From an uncultured Flavobacteriaceae bacterium (GTDB taxonomy: Bacteria > Bacteroidota > Bacteroidia > Flavobacteriales > Flavobacteriaceae): a stretch of 64,000 bases of DNA. Where the stretch lies: the NCBI GenBank assembly GCA_947494205.1, contig CANLUH010000018.1, positions 1 to 64,000 on the forward strand. Direction: 5' to 3'. This document shows positions 53,537 through 61,794 of the stretch, piece after piece (positions within the stretch are counted from its first letter, which is position 1; each line of letters starts with the position of its first letter). The position numbers and the translations under genes are program-made. A model generated the notes under the pieces. It searched no databases. It was not told the DNA's origin and worked only from the letters and a program-made list of their open reading frames with translations.

Positions 53537-54103
53537 TTGTTTTTTTTGACACTAACCAACTACAATATCGAACAGCTAATTAAGCTCTGTATGTCTAACG
53601 ACCAATTCGCGCAATTGGAAATTTACAACAGGTATTATAAGGTTATGTACAATACAGCGTACCGAATTGTAAAGGATAGCTTTGAAGCAGAAGATGTAAT
53701 GCAAGATTCCTTTTTGTTGGCCTTCACAAAACTGAACTCTTTAAAAGACATAAAAACCTTTGGAGCATGGTTAAAACGCATCGTTATTAACAATAGTATT
53801 CATCACTATAATAAAAGTAATAAATACAACGAAGTGCCACTAGACGATGTGTTATATAAAGTTGAAGATGATTATGGAGTGTCTAGCGATTATGAGTTTA
53901 CAAACTTAAAAGCGAAACAAGTTTTAGAAACCATGAATGCGCTTAAAGATAATTACAGAATTGCTTTGACTTTACATTTAATTGAAGGTTACGATTACGA
54001 AGAAATAAGCGAAATCATGTCTATTTCTTACGCGAATTGCAGAACAACAATATCTAGAGCTAAAGATAGCTTACGATTAAAAATACAATCCTTAGTTGGA
54101 TAG
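53537..54103 (+). CDS. ECF-type RNA polymerase sigma factor
   Basis: The protein has about 188 residues; the TTG at 53537 or 53546 could be the start. Region 2 is seen in YYKVMYNTAYRIVKDSFEAEDVMQDSFL and region 4 in LTLHLIEGYDYEEISEIMSISYANCRTTISRAKDSLRLK, a helix-turn-helix that binds the -35 element. The next gene 17 bases on is its likely anti-sigma factor. It is the first gene of a four-gene cluster with two surface proteins. Confidence 0.88.
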   Translation: MFFLTLTNYNIEQLIKLCMSNDQFAQLEIYNRYYKVMYNTAYRIVKDSFEAEDVMQDSFLLAFTKLNSLKDIKTFGAWLKRIVINNSIHHYNKSNKYNEVPLDDVLYKVEDDYGVSSDYEFTNLKAKQVLETMNALKDNYRIALTLHLIEGYDYEEISEIMSISYANCRTTISRAKDSLRLKIQSLVG

Positions 54104-54120
54104 ATAGAAAATAATTACAA

Positions 54121-54687
54121 ATGAATAAAGATAATTTGAGTCATCTTTTTGAAACCCTTCAGAGCGATTTCGACATAGAATCGCCAAATAAAGGGCATGA
54201 GCATCGTTTTCTAGACAAGCTTAACGCTAATAAAGAACAGCCGATAGCAGTTACTAGAACAAAACGAAGCTTATGGAAACCATTTATTGGCATTGCAGCT
54301 AGTATTGCACTACTTCTAACACTTACACTCTCTTTAAATACAGAAGAGGAAATTAAAGATTTAGCAAGTGTTTCTCCAGAAATGGCAAACACGCAAAACT
54401 TTTTTAGCGCTGTTATAGAAGAAGAATTAAGCAAAGTAGAACAAGAGCGCTCACCAGAGACAGAATCGTTAATTAAAGACGCCATGTCGCAAATGGAAAT
54501 TCTTGAAGAAGAATACCAATTATTAAAAATAGATTTAACCGAAAGTGGTAACGACAAACGCGTAATACATGCTATGATTACCAATTTTTTAAACCGAGTA
54601 GATTTACTAAAAAGTGTATTACAAAGTATTGAAGAAGTAAAAACAATAAAACAACAACACATCAATGAAACGAGCAACACAATATAA
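54121..54687 (+). CDS. Putative anti-sigma factor, single membrane helix
   Basis: The 188-residue protein has a cytoplasmic N-terminus, one membrane helix (about residues 54-72, FIGIAASIALLLTLTLSL), and a charged periplasmic helical domain. It has no zinc-binding motif (HxxxCxxC). The call as an anti-sigma factor comes mainly from its place directly after an ECF sigma gene and the membrane topology. It overlaps the next gene by 23 bases. Confidence 0.6.
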   Translation: MNKDNLSHLFETLQSDFDIESPNKGHEHRFLDKLNANKEQPIAVTRTKRSLWKPFIGIAASIALLLTLTLSLNTEEEIKDLASVSPEMANTQNFFSAVIEEELSKVEQERSPETESLIKDAMSQMEILEEEYQLLKIDLTESGNDKRVIHAMITNFLNRVDLLKSVLQSIEEVKTIKQQHINETSNTI

Positions 54688-55753
54688 TATAGCCTTCCTA
54701 TTACTTTTATTGCCTTTGGTTTTATTTGCCAATCATGATAAAAATAAATACAAGAAAGAAAAAACGATAACGAAACAGTTTAATGTTAATACTAATGCTA
54801 CATTAAAAATTAATAATAGCTATGGTAACTTAGATATCGTTACTTGGGATGAGAATAGAATTGAATTTGAAATAAAGATTATTACAAGTGGTAAAAACGA
54901 AGAGAAAGTACAACAAAAATTAGACGATATCACTGTAGATTTTGATGCTTCTAATAGTATGGTTTCTGCTAAAACAATTTTTAATAAAAATAAATCTAAA
55001 TCTTGGTGGAAATGGGGTAAAAGCAACAATGTGAGCATGACTATTAATTACATCGTAAAAATGCCTGCTACTAATAATGTAGATTTAAATAATGACTATG
55101 GTACTATTAACTTGGCAAGATTAGAAGGACAAGCTATTATTAATTGCGATTACGGAAAAATCACAACAAAGGAACTGTTAGGAGACGATAACAGAATTAC
55201 TTTCGATTACACTAATAACTGTTTTTTCGAATACATAAAAAGTGCCAAAATAAATGCAGATTATAGCGGTTTTACCATCTCTAAAGCTAATAAAATAGAC
55301 CTTGTAGCAGATTATACAAAATCTAAAATTGAAATAGTAGAAGATGTTACCTACAATTGTGATTACGGTGCATTAACAGTAGATAAGGTAAACAATATAG
55401 ATGGAAAAGGTAATTACTTAACTGTAAGATTGGGTGATATTTACAAAAATGTATCTATTGTTGCCGATTACGGGTCTATACGCATGGACAAGCTTACTAA
55501 AAACGCTGGAAATATAACTATAGATTCAGATTACGTAGGTATTAAGATAGGATACGATAGCGATTATACTTTCGATTTTGATATCGATTTACAATACGGT
55601 TCTTTAAAAGACAACGCCGACGCTTTAGATTTTAACACTAAAAATGTAAGATCTACCTACAAAAACTATTCTGGGTACCATAAAACACAAGGTTCTGGAA
55701 ATCTTATGAAAATAAATTCGGAATACGGAAGCGTGACATTAAACAAATTATAA
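54665..55753 (+). CDS. Secreted DUF4097-like beta-repeat protein
   Basis: The 362-residue protein has a signal peptide (LPLVLFANHD) and then many short beta repeats with NDYGTI, NCDYGKI, ADYSGF, NCDYGAL, ADYGSI, DSDYVGI and SEYGSV. This repeating (D/E)YG-hydrophobic unit is typical of DUF4097/GIN-type parallel beta-helix proteins. It is likely at the cell surface or periplasm. It is in one operon with the sigma and anti-sigma genes and with the next GIN-domain gene, and so probably an output or sensed component of that system. Confidence 0.7.
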   Translation: MKRATQYNIAFLLLLLPLVLFANHDKNKYKKEKTITKQFNVNTNATLKINNSYGNLDIVTWDENRIEFEIKIITSGKNEEKVQQKLDDITVDFDASNSMVSAKTIFNKNKSKSWWKWGKSNNVSMTINYIVKMPATNNVDLNNDYGTINLARLEGQAIINCDYGKITTKELLGDDNRITFDYTNNCFFEYIKSAKINADYSGFTISKANKIDLVADYTKSKIEIVEDVTYNCDYGALTVDKVNNIDGKGNYLTVRLGDIYKNVSIVADYGSIRMDKLTKNAGNITIDSDYVGIKIGYDSDYTFDFDIDLQYGSLKDNADALDFNTKNVRSTYKNYSGYHKTQGSGNLMKINSEYGSVTLNKL

Positions 55754-55778
55754 TAATCAATCAAAAAACAAATACATC

Positions 55779-56510
55779 ATGAAAACTTTAAAACAAACAA
55801 CACTATTAATCGCAGCGTTATTATTTGTCTCATTTGCTCAAGCACAATGGGGAAGTAAAAAAATAAAAGGTAACGGAAACGCAACAAAGATTACACGAAA
55901 TACAGCCGATTACGATGCTGTAAAATGTGCTGGATCAATGGATTTTATTCTTGTAAAAGGCACAGAAGGCAATTTAACACTTGAAGGCGATTCTAATTTA
56001 CTGGATTATATTGTTACAGAAGTAAAAGATGGTACATTAACTATTAAAACAAAAAAAGGATATACCTTAAAAACAGGATGGAATAAGCAAATAAAAATTA
56101 CGATTCCGTTTCAAGACATAGAAAAAGTAACCTTAGCAGGTTCTGGAGATGTAATCACCAAAAATACTATAGAAACTAAATCTTTTGAAACTAGGTTAGC
56201 AGGATCTGGAGATATTACACTAGATGTTAATGCTAATAGTGTAACTGCAGGAGTTTCTGGATCTGGAGACATTACATTAAAAGGGCAAACAACAGATTTA
56301 ACTGCAAGAGTAACAGGATCTGGTGATTTTCATGGTTTTGGATTACAAGCTAAAAATACAGAAGCAAAAGTAACAGGGTCTGGAGGTGCAGAAGTAGTCT
56401 CTACAAAAAGTTTAAAAGCTCGTGTTACTGGTTCTGGAGATATAGATTATAAAGGAAATCCAGAACAAAAAGACACTAAAGTAACAGGTTCTGGAGATAT
56501 AGATGGGTAG
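55779..56510 (+). CDS. Head GIN-domain secreted protein
   Basis: The 243-residue protein has a signal peptide (SFAQAQWG) and the GIN pattern: ADYDAVKCAGSMDFILVKG, ITIPFQDIEKVTLAGSGDV. Repeating GSGDI/GSGDF/GSGG units at 10-25 residue spacing form the beta-helix turns. It is 25 bases after the DUF4097-like gene and ends with a strong terminator. It is probably a surface protein controlled by the sigma/anti-sigma pair. Confidence 0.82.
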   Translation: MKTLKQTTLLIAALLFVSFAQAQWGSKKIKGNGNATKITRNTADYDAVKCAGSMDFILVKGTEGNLTLEGDSNLLDYIVTEVKDGTLTIKTKKGYTLKTGWNKQIKITIPFQDIEKVTLAGSGDVITKNTIETKSFETRLAGSGDITLDVNANSVTAGVSGSGDITLKGQTTDLTARVTGSGDFHGFGLQAKNTEAKVTGSGGAEVVSTKSLKARVTGSGDIDYKGNPEQKDTKVTGSGDIDG

Positions 56511-56533
56511 TATTAAACCCTAAATAAAAATAT

Positions 56534-56566
56534 AAAACGCTATTCTGTAACGAATAGCGTTTTTTT
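56534..56566 (+). terminator. Terminator of the sigma-factor operon
   Basis: AAAACGCTATTC pairs with GAATAGCGTTTT around TGTAAC, followed by TTT. It lies 24 bases after the GIN gene stop. Confidence 0.85.
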
Positions 56567-56594
56567 GTGTCTTATGTTTTGTCACTAAAATAGT

Positions 56595-56849
56595 ATGAAG
56601 AATAAACAATATTTAAAAATCCTAGGACTTTATATAATTAGCATATTCTGTATTATAACCTATTTCTTATTATCGAATTCAGAATCTATAATAGAGTTTA
56701 ATCAAAAAGCAGATAATTATCGAATAGATTATGGATTCTTTTTCTTTATTTTAACTGGATTAGTCAAATATGTATTATTATTAATTGGAATTAGCGTTCC
56801 CATAATTCTAACTTTCTTATTATTAAAAAAGAAAATCAAACATAATTAA
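56595..56849 (+). CDS. Small membrane protein, unknown
   Basis: The 84-residue protein has two membrane helices, at about 6-27 and 50-77, with a short polar loop between them and a lysine-rich C-terminus. No family is recognised. It lies between the sigma-operon terminator and speD. Confidence 0.45.
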   Translation: MKNKQYLKILGLYIISIFCIITYFLLSNSESIIEFNQKADNYRIDYGFFFFILTGLVKYVLLLIGISVPIILTFLLLKKKIKHN

Positions 56850-56902
56850 GTCTTTATAAAACTGCTATTTGAAATATCATATAATAAAATACATAAAAAC
56901 CA

Positions 56903-56910
56903 TATATTTG
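56903..56910 (+). promoter_or_regulatory. TATATTTG box just before speD
   Basis: TATATTTG at 56903-56910 matches the TANNTTTG -7 box but ends only 4 bases before the speD ATG at 56915. If used, the mRNA would be leaderless. No clear -33 TTG is found at the right distance, so this may be chance. Confidence 0.25.
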
Positions 56911-56914
56911 AAGC

Positions 56915-57280
56915 ATGGAAAAAAGCCTAGGCCAACAAACTACAATAGACTATTACGACTGCGATCCAGAGATTATAAATAAAGCTGCAACAATAAAAGG
57001 TATTCTTGAAAAAGCAGCAAATATTATGAATTTAACGATTGTTAATACCACCATTCATGAATTTTCACCCATTGGTGTTAGTGGTGTAGTTGTTATTAAA
57101 GAAAGTCATATTGCCATACACACTTGGCCAGAACACAAATATGTAGCTTTAGATTTTTTCACCTGTAATCATACTTCAGATTTAAAAGAAGGTATTTTAT
57201 GGCTTAAAGAACAGTTTAAAGCGAAACGCATAGAAGAACAATCATCTAATAGAGGGTATTTAGAAAAAATGAAAGCCTAA
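56915..57280 (+). CDS. speD: S-adenosylmethionine decarboxylase (class 1B)
   Basis: The 121-residue proenzyme has the bacterial short-form pattern GVSGVVVIKESHIAIHTWPEH, with autocleavage expected between Glu63 and Ser64 to make the pyruvoyl group, and the catalytic His/Cys segment DFFTC. It makes decarboxylated SAM, the aminopropyl donor for spermidine. It starts a tight operon with an ion channel, DUF4178, a lipoprotein and an aminopropyltransferase (spacings of 3, 1, 1 and 5 bases). Confidence 0.93.
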   Translation: MEKSLGQQTTIDYYDCDPEIINKAATIKGILEKAANIMNLTIVNTTIHEFSPIGVSGVVVIKESHIAIHTWPEHKYVALDFFTCNHTSDLKEGILWLKEQFKAKRIEEQSSNRGYLEKMKA

Positions 57281-57283
57281 GCT

Positions 57284-58081
57284 ATGAGTTTTAAGAAAAA
57301 AGTGTCTTTATATTTTGATGACGAAAGAGGCAATACCTTTGGAGATGTTATTGTAGAGCATTTTATCTCTGCACTTATTATTGTTAATGTTATTGCCATA
57401 GTATTAGAGTCTTACAATAGCATTTACACACAATTTCAAACGTTTTTTACCTATTTAGAAATTTTCTCTATCATCGTTTTCACTTTAGAATATGGTATTA
57501 GAATATGGATAGCAGATATTATATATCCGCAATTATCTAAAACAAAAGCAAGATTAAAATATGCTACGTCATTTATAGGGATTATAGATTTAGTTTCAAT
57601 TCTACCATTCTATCTTCCGTTTATCTTTAAAATAGATTTACGTATCGTTAGAGTATTACGCTTGCTACGTTTACTTAGAATTTTAAAACTAAATAGACAT
57701 TTTAAATCTCTAAACATTATTCGTTCTGTAGTTAATAGAACCAAGAATGAAATTATGGTTACTGCCTTTCTGGTCTTTATTTTACTCATTTTGGCATCTA
57801 CCATCATGTTTAATATAGAAAACGAAGCGCAACCAGATGCCTTTCAAAATATAGGAGAAGCTATGTGGTGGGCAGTCGCTACACTAACAACAGTGGGTTA
57901 TGGAGACATTTACCCTATTACAGGTTTAGGTAAGTTAATGAGTGCAATTATTGCTTTATTAGGTATAGGATTTGTAGCCTTACCAACTGGAATAATAAGC
58001 TCTGCTTATATCGATGAAATTAGAAAAACAAAAGCAACAGACACATGTATTTGTCCACATTGCAATAAAGAAATAGAATAA
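57284..58081 (+). CDS. Voltage-gated-type K+ channel subunit
   Basis: The 265-residue protein has six membrane segments. S4 carries an arginine every third position (LRIVRVLRLLRLLRILK, Arg120, 123, 126, 129, 132). The pore helix and K+ filter TTVGYGD are at about 202-208. The C-terminus ends in CICPHCNK, a half zinc ribbon. It is like bacterial Kv channels of the Kch/KvAP type but short, with no RCK domain. It starts 3 bases after speD. Polyamines block K+ channels in eukaryotes, which makes the link with speD/speE intriguing (inference). Confidence 0.9.
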   Translation: MSFKKKVSLYFDDERGNTFGDVIVEHFISALIIVNVIAIVLESYNSIYTQFQTFFTYLEIFSIIVFTLEYGIRIWIADIIYPQLSKTKARLKYATSFIGIIDLVSILPFYLPFIFKIDLRIVRVLRLLRLLRILKLNRHFKSLNIIRSVVNRTKNEIMVTAFLVFILLILASTIMFNIENEAQPDAFQNIGEAMWWAVATLTTVGYGDIYPITGLGKLMSAIIALLGIGFVALPTGIISSAYIDEIRKTKATDTCICPHCNKEIE

Positions 58082-58082
58082 T

Positions 58083-58565
58083 ATGTTTGGAAACAATAAG
58101 GAAAGCTATCCTTTACATAAATTAAAATTAGATTACACTCTAAGCCTTTTTAAAACAGATTGGAAGATTGTAGAAATAGGTGAATATAATTGGGATATGG
58201 ATAATTCCAGTATTGAATATACATTACAATCAGCTAATAAAAAAGCGTACCTTGAGGTAGAATATATAAAAGGGGATTACGAAGTTGTTTATAGCGAAGA
58301 CATCTCTATAGATGAAGCCTTTTTAGTAGATGCTATTAGGGATGGTGTTATTTATTTTGAAGGTAAAGAATACGAATTAGAGGAAACGTATACTGGACAA
58401 TATAAAAACCCAAACACCTTTACAAGAAGAGAAACCTTAGAGTCCTTCATGTTTTATTGTAAAGATGATATATTAACTATTGAAAAATGGGACGATGGAA
58501 CCTATGAAGCCTTTATAGGTGAAGAAGTAAAAGCAAAAAAAATTAAGAATATTAAAACCAACTAA
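58083..58565 (+). CDS. DUF4178 domain protein
   Basis: The 160-residue protein matches the DUF4178 pattern: WKIVEIGEYNWDMDNSSIEYTLQSA, then AYLEVEYIKGDYEV, and a C-terminal beta-rich half (FMFYCKDDILTIEKWDDGTYEAFIGE). No signal peptide or membrane segment. DUF4178 genes recur with ion channels, polyamine synthesis genes and PspA-type stress genes, as I recall; the function is not known. It is 1 base after the channel and 1 base before the lipoprotein gene. Confidence 0.72.
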   Translation: MFGNNKESYPLHKLKLDYTLSLFKTDWKIVEIGEYNWDMDNSSIEYTLQSANKKAYLEVEYIKGDYEVVYSEDISIDEAFLVDAIRDGVIYFEGKEYELEETYTGQYKNPNTFTRRETLESFMFYCKDDILTIEKWDDGTYEAFIGEEVKAKKIKNIKTN

Positions 58566-58566
58566 C

Positions 58567-59340
58567 ATGACAAAACGAATGCTACTAGCAGTACTTCCTT
58601 TTTTATTATTTTCCTGCGGAAACACGGAGAAAAAATCGAAACAGGTTGCACAAGAACCTTCAGAATTAATTAGAAAATCTATTCCTACAAACGATTTCTC
58701 TCTAGTCTTAGATGATATGACTATTAAGGAGGAAAACAATGTATTAGACCACAGACATAAATACTCTGTTTTAGAATTAAAAGGAGATTCTTTACATAAA
58801 ATACAAAAAGGCTGGGAATCTGTAAACAAAACCTTTTTCCAAAAACACCAAAACGATTTAGGAATGGAAATTATGTCTAGACATAATGGAAAAGCCTCAT
58901 TTACAGCGCAGCCTGTAGGGTTTGGATGGGCCATTGGTAATGAGAAACATGGAGAATGGGTAGAAACACCAAAAGATTCTACTACTACAAATACCGCAAG
59001 TACTAGTAACAATAACAACAGACGCTGGAGAACACACTCTACAAGTCCATTTTTATGGTATTGGTTAGGAACACGCAGAAGCACTTACAGAAACGATTAC
59101 AATAGTTACAGAACTTACAATAGCAGAGGGCAAGCGTATTACGGACGAAACACATCGAACAATTCTTATGCTTATGGTACAAGAAGTAGTTACCAGAAAA
59201 AAACAAGACCATCTTTTTTTAGCAGAAGACAAAAGAATAGCACCCGTTGGAACAACTTAAACAAAAAATCGTCAAGAAGTTCGTCTAGGTATAGTAGCGG
59301 ATCTTCTACACGATCAAGATCTGGAGGTACTGGAAAATAA
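58567..59340 (+). CDS. Lipoprotein with low-complexity Ser/Arg/Tyr tail
   Basis: The 257-residue protein has a lipoprotein signal (LLFSCGNTE), about 110 residues of folded sequence (KSIPTNDFSLVLDDMTIKE, YSVLELKGDSLHKIQKGWE), and then a tail of about 120 residues dominated by Ser, Arg, Tyr, Asn and Gly (NSYAYGTRSSYQKK, SSRSSSRYSSG). The tail is strongly basic and disordered. It could bind polyanions such as LPS or DNA, or be a phase-separating or cell-surface segment. It sits inside the speD-channel-DUF4178-speE operon with 1 base and 5 base gaps. Confidence 0.6.
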   Translation: MTKRMLLAVLPFLLFSCGNTEKKSKQVAQEPSELIRKSIPTNDFSLVLDDMTIKEENNVLDHRHKYSVLELKGDSLHKIQKGWESVNKTFFQKHQNDLGMEIMSRHNGKASFTAQPVGFGWAIGNEKHGEWVETPKDSTTTNTASTSNNNNRRWRTHSTSPFLWYWLGTRRSTYRNDYNSYRTYNSRGQAYYGRNTSNNSYAYGTRSSYQKKTRPSFFSRRQKNSTRWNNLNKKSSRSSSRYSSGSSTRSRSGGTGK

Positions 59341-59345
59341 TTATT

Positions 59346-60884
59346 TTGAAATACTCTAAAAAACAAAAATCGCTTACCCTAAAAGTAGCGTTATTTGCAA
59401 CAGGAATTAGTGGTATTGTAGCAGAGTATATTCTCTCTACATTAGCCTCCTATTTTATTGGTAATGCCATTTTACAATTTACATTAATTGTCTCTATTAT
59501 GCTTTTTGCTATGGGACTAGGTAGTAGATTAAGTAAATCGTTAACCAAAAACGTAGTCCTTTATTTTATTGCTACCGAATTAATACTATCCATTTTAGTA
59601 TCCTTTTCAGCATTAGTATCTTATATTATTTATGGCGTTACAGATATATCTTGGTTGGTTATTTATCTGTTATCTATACTAATAGGAATATTAATAGGTT
59701 TAGAAATTCCGTTAGCAACTCGAATAAATGATGATTTCGAAGAACTTAGAATTAACATTTCTAACATTCTAGAAAAAGATTACTTTGGCAGCTTAATAGG
59801 TGGGTTATTCTTTGCTTTTGTAGGACTCCCCTATCTAGGTTTAACCTACACACCTTTTATATTAGGATTGCTAAACTTAGGCGTTTCTTTTTGGCTCTTT
59901 TTAGTATTAAAAGAGGCTATTTCAAAAAAAGCACAACGCGCCTTAACTATAACGTATATAGTGGTTACAAGTTTAATTGTTGCTGGTGTTTGCTTTGCAG
60001 AACCTATAGTTACTTTTGGAGAACAAGTAAAATATAAAGACAAGATTGTTTATAGTAAGCAAACAAAATATCAAAAAATAGTGATTACAAAATGGCAAGA
60101 TTGGCATTCGTTGTACATTAATGGTAATCAGCAATTATCTTCTTTCGATGAGTTTATGTATCACGAACCTATGGTACATTTACCGATGAATTTAATCGAT
60201 AAAAAATCGAATATACTCATCTTAGGTGGTGGCGATGGTTGTATTGCAAGAGAGCTTTTTAAATACGATACTATTGAAAACATAACGTTAGTAGATCTTG
60301 ATGTAGAAATGTTAAACCTTGGGAAACACAACCCTATTTTTACGGAATTAAATGAAGGTTCTATGACTAATACAAAGTTAACAACGGTTGCCGAAGATGC
60401 TTTTAATTTTCTAGAAGATAGTGAAACCACTTACGATGCTATATTTATAGATTTACCAGATCCTAATAATGTGGATTTAAATAAACTGTACACCAAAGAG
60501 TTCTATTATATCTGTAAATCTAAATTAGCAGATAATGGTATTTTAATAACACAATCTGGAAGCCCTTATTATGCAACCAAGGCTTTTTATTGTATTGAAA
60601 AAACATTGCGTGCTGCTGGGTTTAAAACCTTACCTATGCACAATCAAGTGCTAACATTAGGCGAATGGGGATGGATTATTGGCACTAAACAAGAGGTTAC
60701 AAAACAAGAACTTGCGCAAGTAGATGTCTCTAATCTTCCTTTAAAATGGTTTACAAATAATTCTATAAACCAAATCACGTCTTTTGGTAAACCTTTAGCA
60801 GACACTACAGGAATTAAAATAAACACCATTTTTTCACCTAAGTTATATACCTACTATAAGCAAGGGAATTGGGACTTGTATTAA
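59346..60884 (+). CDS. speE: Membrane-anchored polyamine aminopropyltransferase
   Basis: The 512-residue protein has about seven N-terminal membrane helices (1-220) and then a spermidine-synthase domain: NILILGGGDGCIARELFKY, VDLDVEMLNLG, FIDLPDPNNVDLNKLYT, and a C-terminal LTLGEWGW region. It adds aminopropyl from decarboxylated SAM to a diamine. The membrane half is found in a known subgroup of long SpeE proteins. The start is TTG at 59346. It ends the speD operon and is followed by a terminator. Confidence 0.88.
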   Translation: MKYSKKQKSLTLKVALFATGISGIVAEYILSTLASYFIGNAILQFTLIVSIMLFAMGLGSRLSKSLTKNVVLYFIATELILSILVSFSALVSYIIYGVTDISWLVIYLLSILIGILIGLEIPLATRINDDFEELRINISNILEKDYFGSLIGGLFFAFVGLPYLGLTYTPFILGLLNLGVSFWLFLVLKEAISKKAQRALTITYIVVTSLIVAGVCFAEPIVTFGEQVKYKDKIVYSKQTKYQKIVITKWQDWHSLYINGNQQLSSFDEFMYHEPMVHLPMNLIDKKSNILILGGGDGCIARELFKYDTIENITLVDLDVEMLNLGKHNPIFTELNEGSMTNTKLTTVAEDAFNFLEDSETTYDAIFIDLPDPNNVDLNKLYTKEFYYICKSKLADNGILITQSGSPYYATKAFYCIEKTLRAAGFKTLPMHNQVLTLGEWGWIIGTKQEVTKQELAQVDVSNLPLKWFTNNSINQITSFGKPLADTTGIKINTIFSPKLYTYYKQGNWDLY

Positions 60885-60904
60885 GACTACTTTATCGCAC
60901 TAAA

Positions 60905-60946
60905 ACAAAAAAATCTCAACAAGTTAAACTTATTGAGATTTTTTTT
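60905..60946. terminator. Terminator after speE
   Basis: AAATCTCAA-C-AAG pairs with CTT-A-TTGAGATTT around TTAAA, with a run of T after it. It lies between the convergent speE and lipocalin-like genes. Confidence 0.8.
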
Positions 60947-60970
60947 AAATAGTAAACTATATTGTCTTAA

Positions 60971-61732
60971 CTATAATTTTGTGTATACAAACGTTAAATC
61001 TTGGTTTACAGTAACAGTTGAATCATCGCTATTAATAACTTGAAAACCTTCTTCTACTGTATTAGACATTTCATTACCAGACAATGTAAAACTGAACTCT
61101 ACATCATCTTCATCTGTTATCATTATAGTATTTCCTGTTTGTGTCCATGTAATTTGAGTATTTTCTATTTCGTCTATACACTCTTGAGTAAAAATGTAAG
61201 AATCTGTTGTTCCTGCCTCTATTGTTAAACTCAATTCTGCGTAGGTAGTACTCATTACTGTACCTGTATTGTCTGCATTAAATACAATAGTCTCATTATC
61301 GTAACAATCTATTTCGTCTAAAGCATTAATACTAGCTGTACCATCATTATTAATATCAGTTGCCTCTGTTGTATTCCACGCCGTAAGTTTCCATGTCCCA
61401 ACAACCTCAGCATCATCTGGCTCGTTATTATCGTCTCCTGTACAATCACCTAAGCTATTAACTGTAATTTGAAGTACGCCATTAGGATCACCACAAGCCG
61501 CAATTTGATTTTGTAAAGCAGTTTTGTATATATTACAAACAGTTGTGTAATTAGCATCTTCTTCACTAGCATTTCCAAAGTTTTCGGTAGCAGTAATTAA
61601 GGCTGATGTAGTGTTTGCACATTCTAAATTAGACTCTATTTGCCCAGCAAGACCATCTTCTAATGGTTCATCTTCACATGTAAATGCTGTTAATAAAACA
61701 AAAAGTGATAAAAAAGGAATTAATTTTTTCAT
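60971..61732 (-). CDS. Lipocalin-like lipoprotein, acidic
   Basis: The 253-residue protein has a lipoprotein signal (LLTAFTCEDE), a cysteine-containing helical spacer (about residues 30-100), and a lipocalin-like beta-barrel domain from about 110 to 253. It starts VVGTWKLTAWNTTEATD and ends FVYTKL. The EFTFTLSGNEMS-like strands are typical of flavobacterial lipocalin-like proteins. The overall charge is very acidic (DGTASINALDEIDCYDNE). It could bind a small hydrophobic molecule at the cell surface. The ligand is unknown. Confidence 0.65.
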   Translation of the reverse strand: MKKLIPFLSLFVLLTAFTCEDEPLEDGLAGQIESNLECANTTSALITATENFGNASEEDANYTTVCNIYKTALQNQIAACGDPNGVLQITVNSLGDCTGDDNNEPDDAEVVGTWKLTAWNTTEATDINNDGTASINALDEIDCYDNETIVFNADNTGTVMSTTYAELSLTIEAGTTDSYIFTQECIDEIENTQITWTQTGNTIMITDEDDVEFSFTLSGNEMSNTVEEGFQVINSDDSTVTVNQDLTFVYTKL

Positions 61733-61794
61733 AATATTAAAATAATTTGGTGTAAATATACAGAACTTAGTATTAATAGATTATAATTATTATA

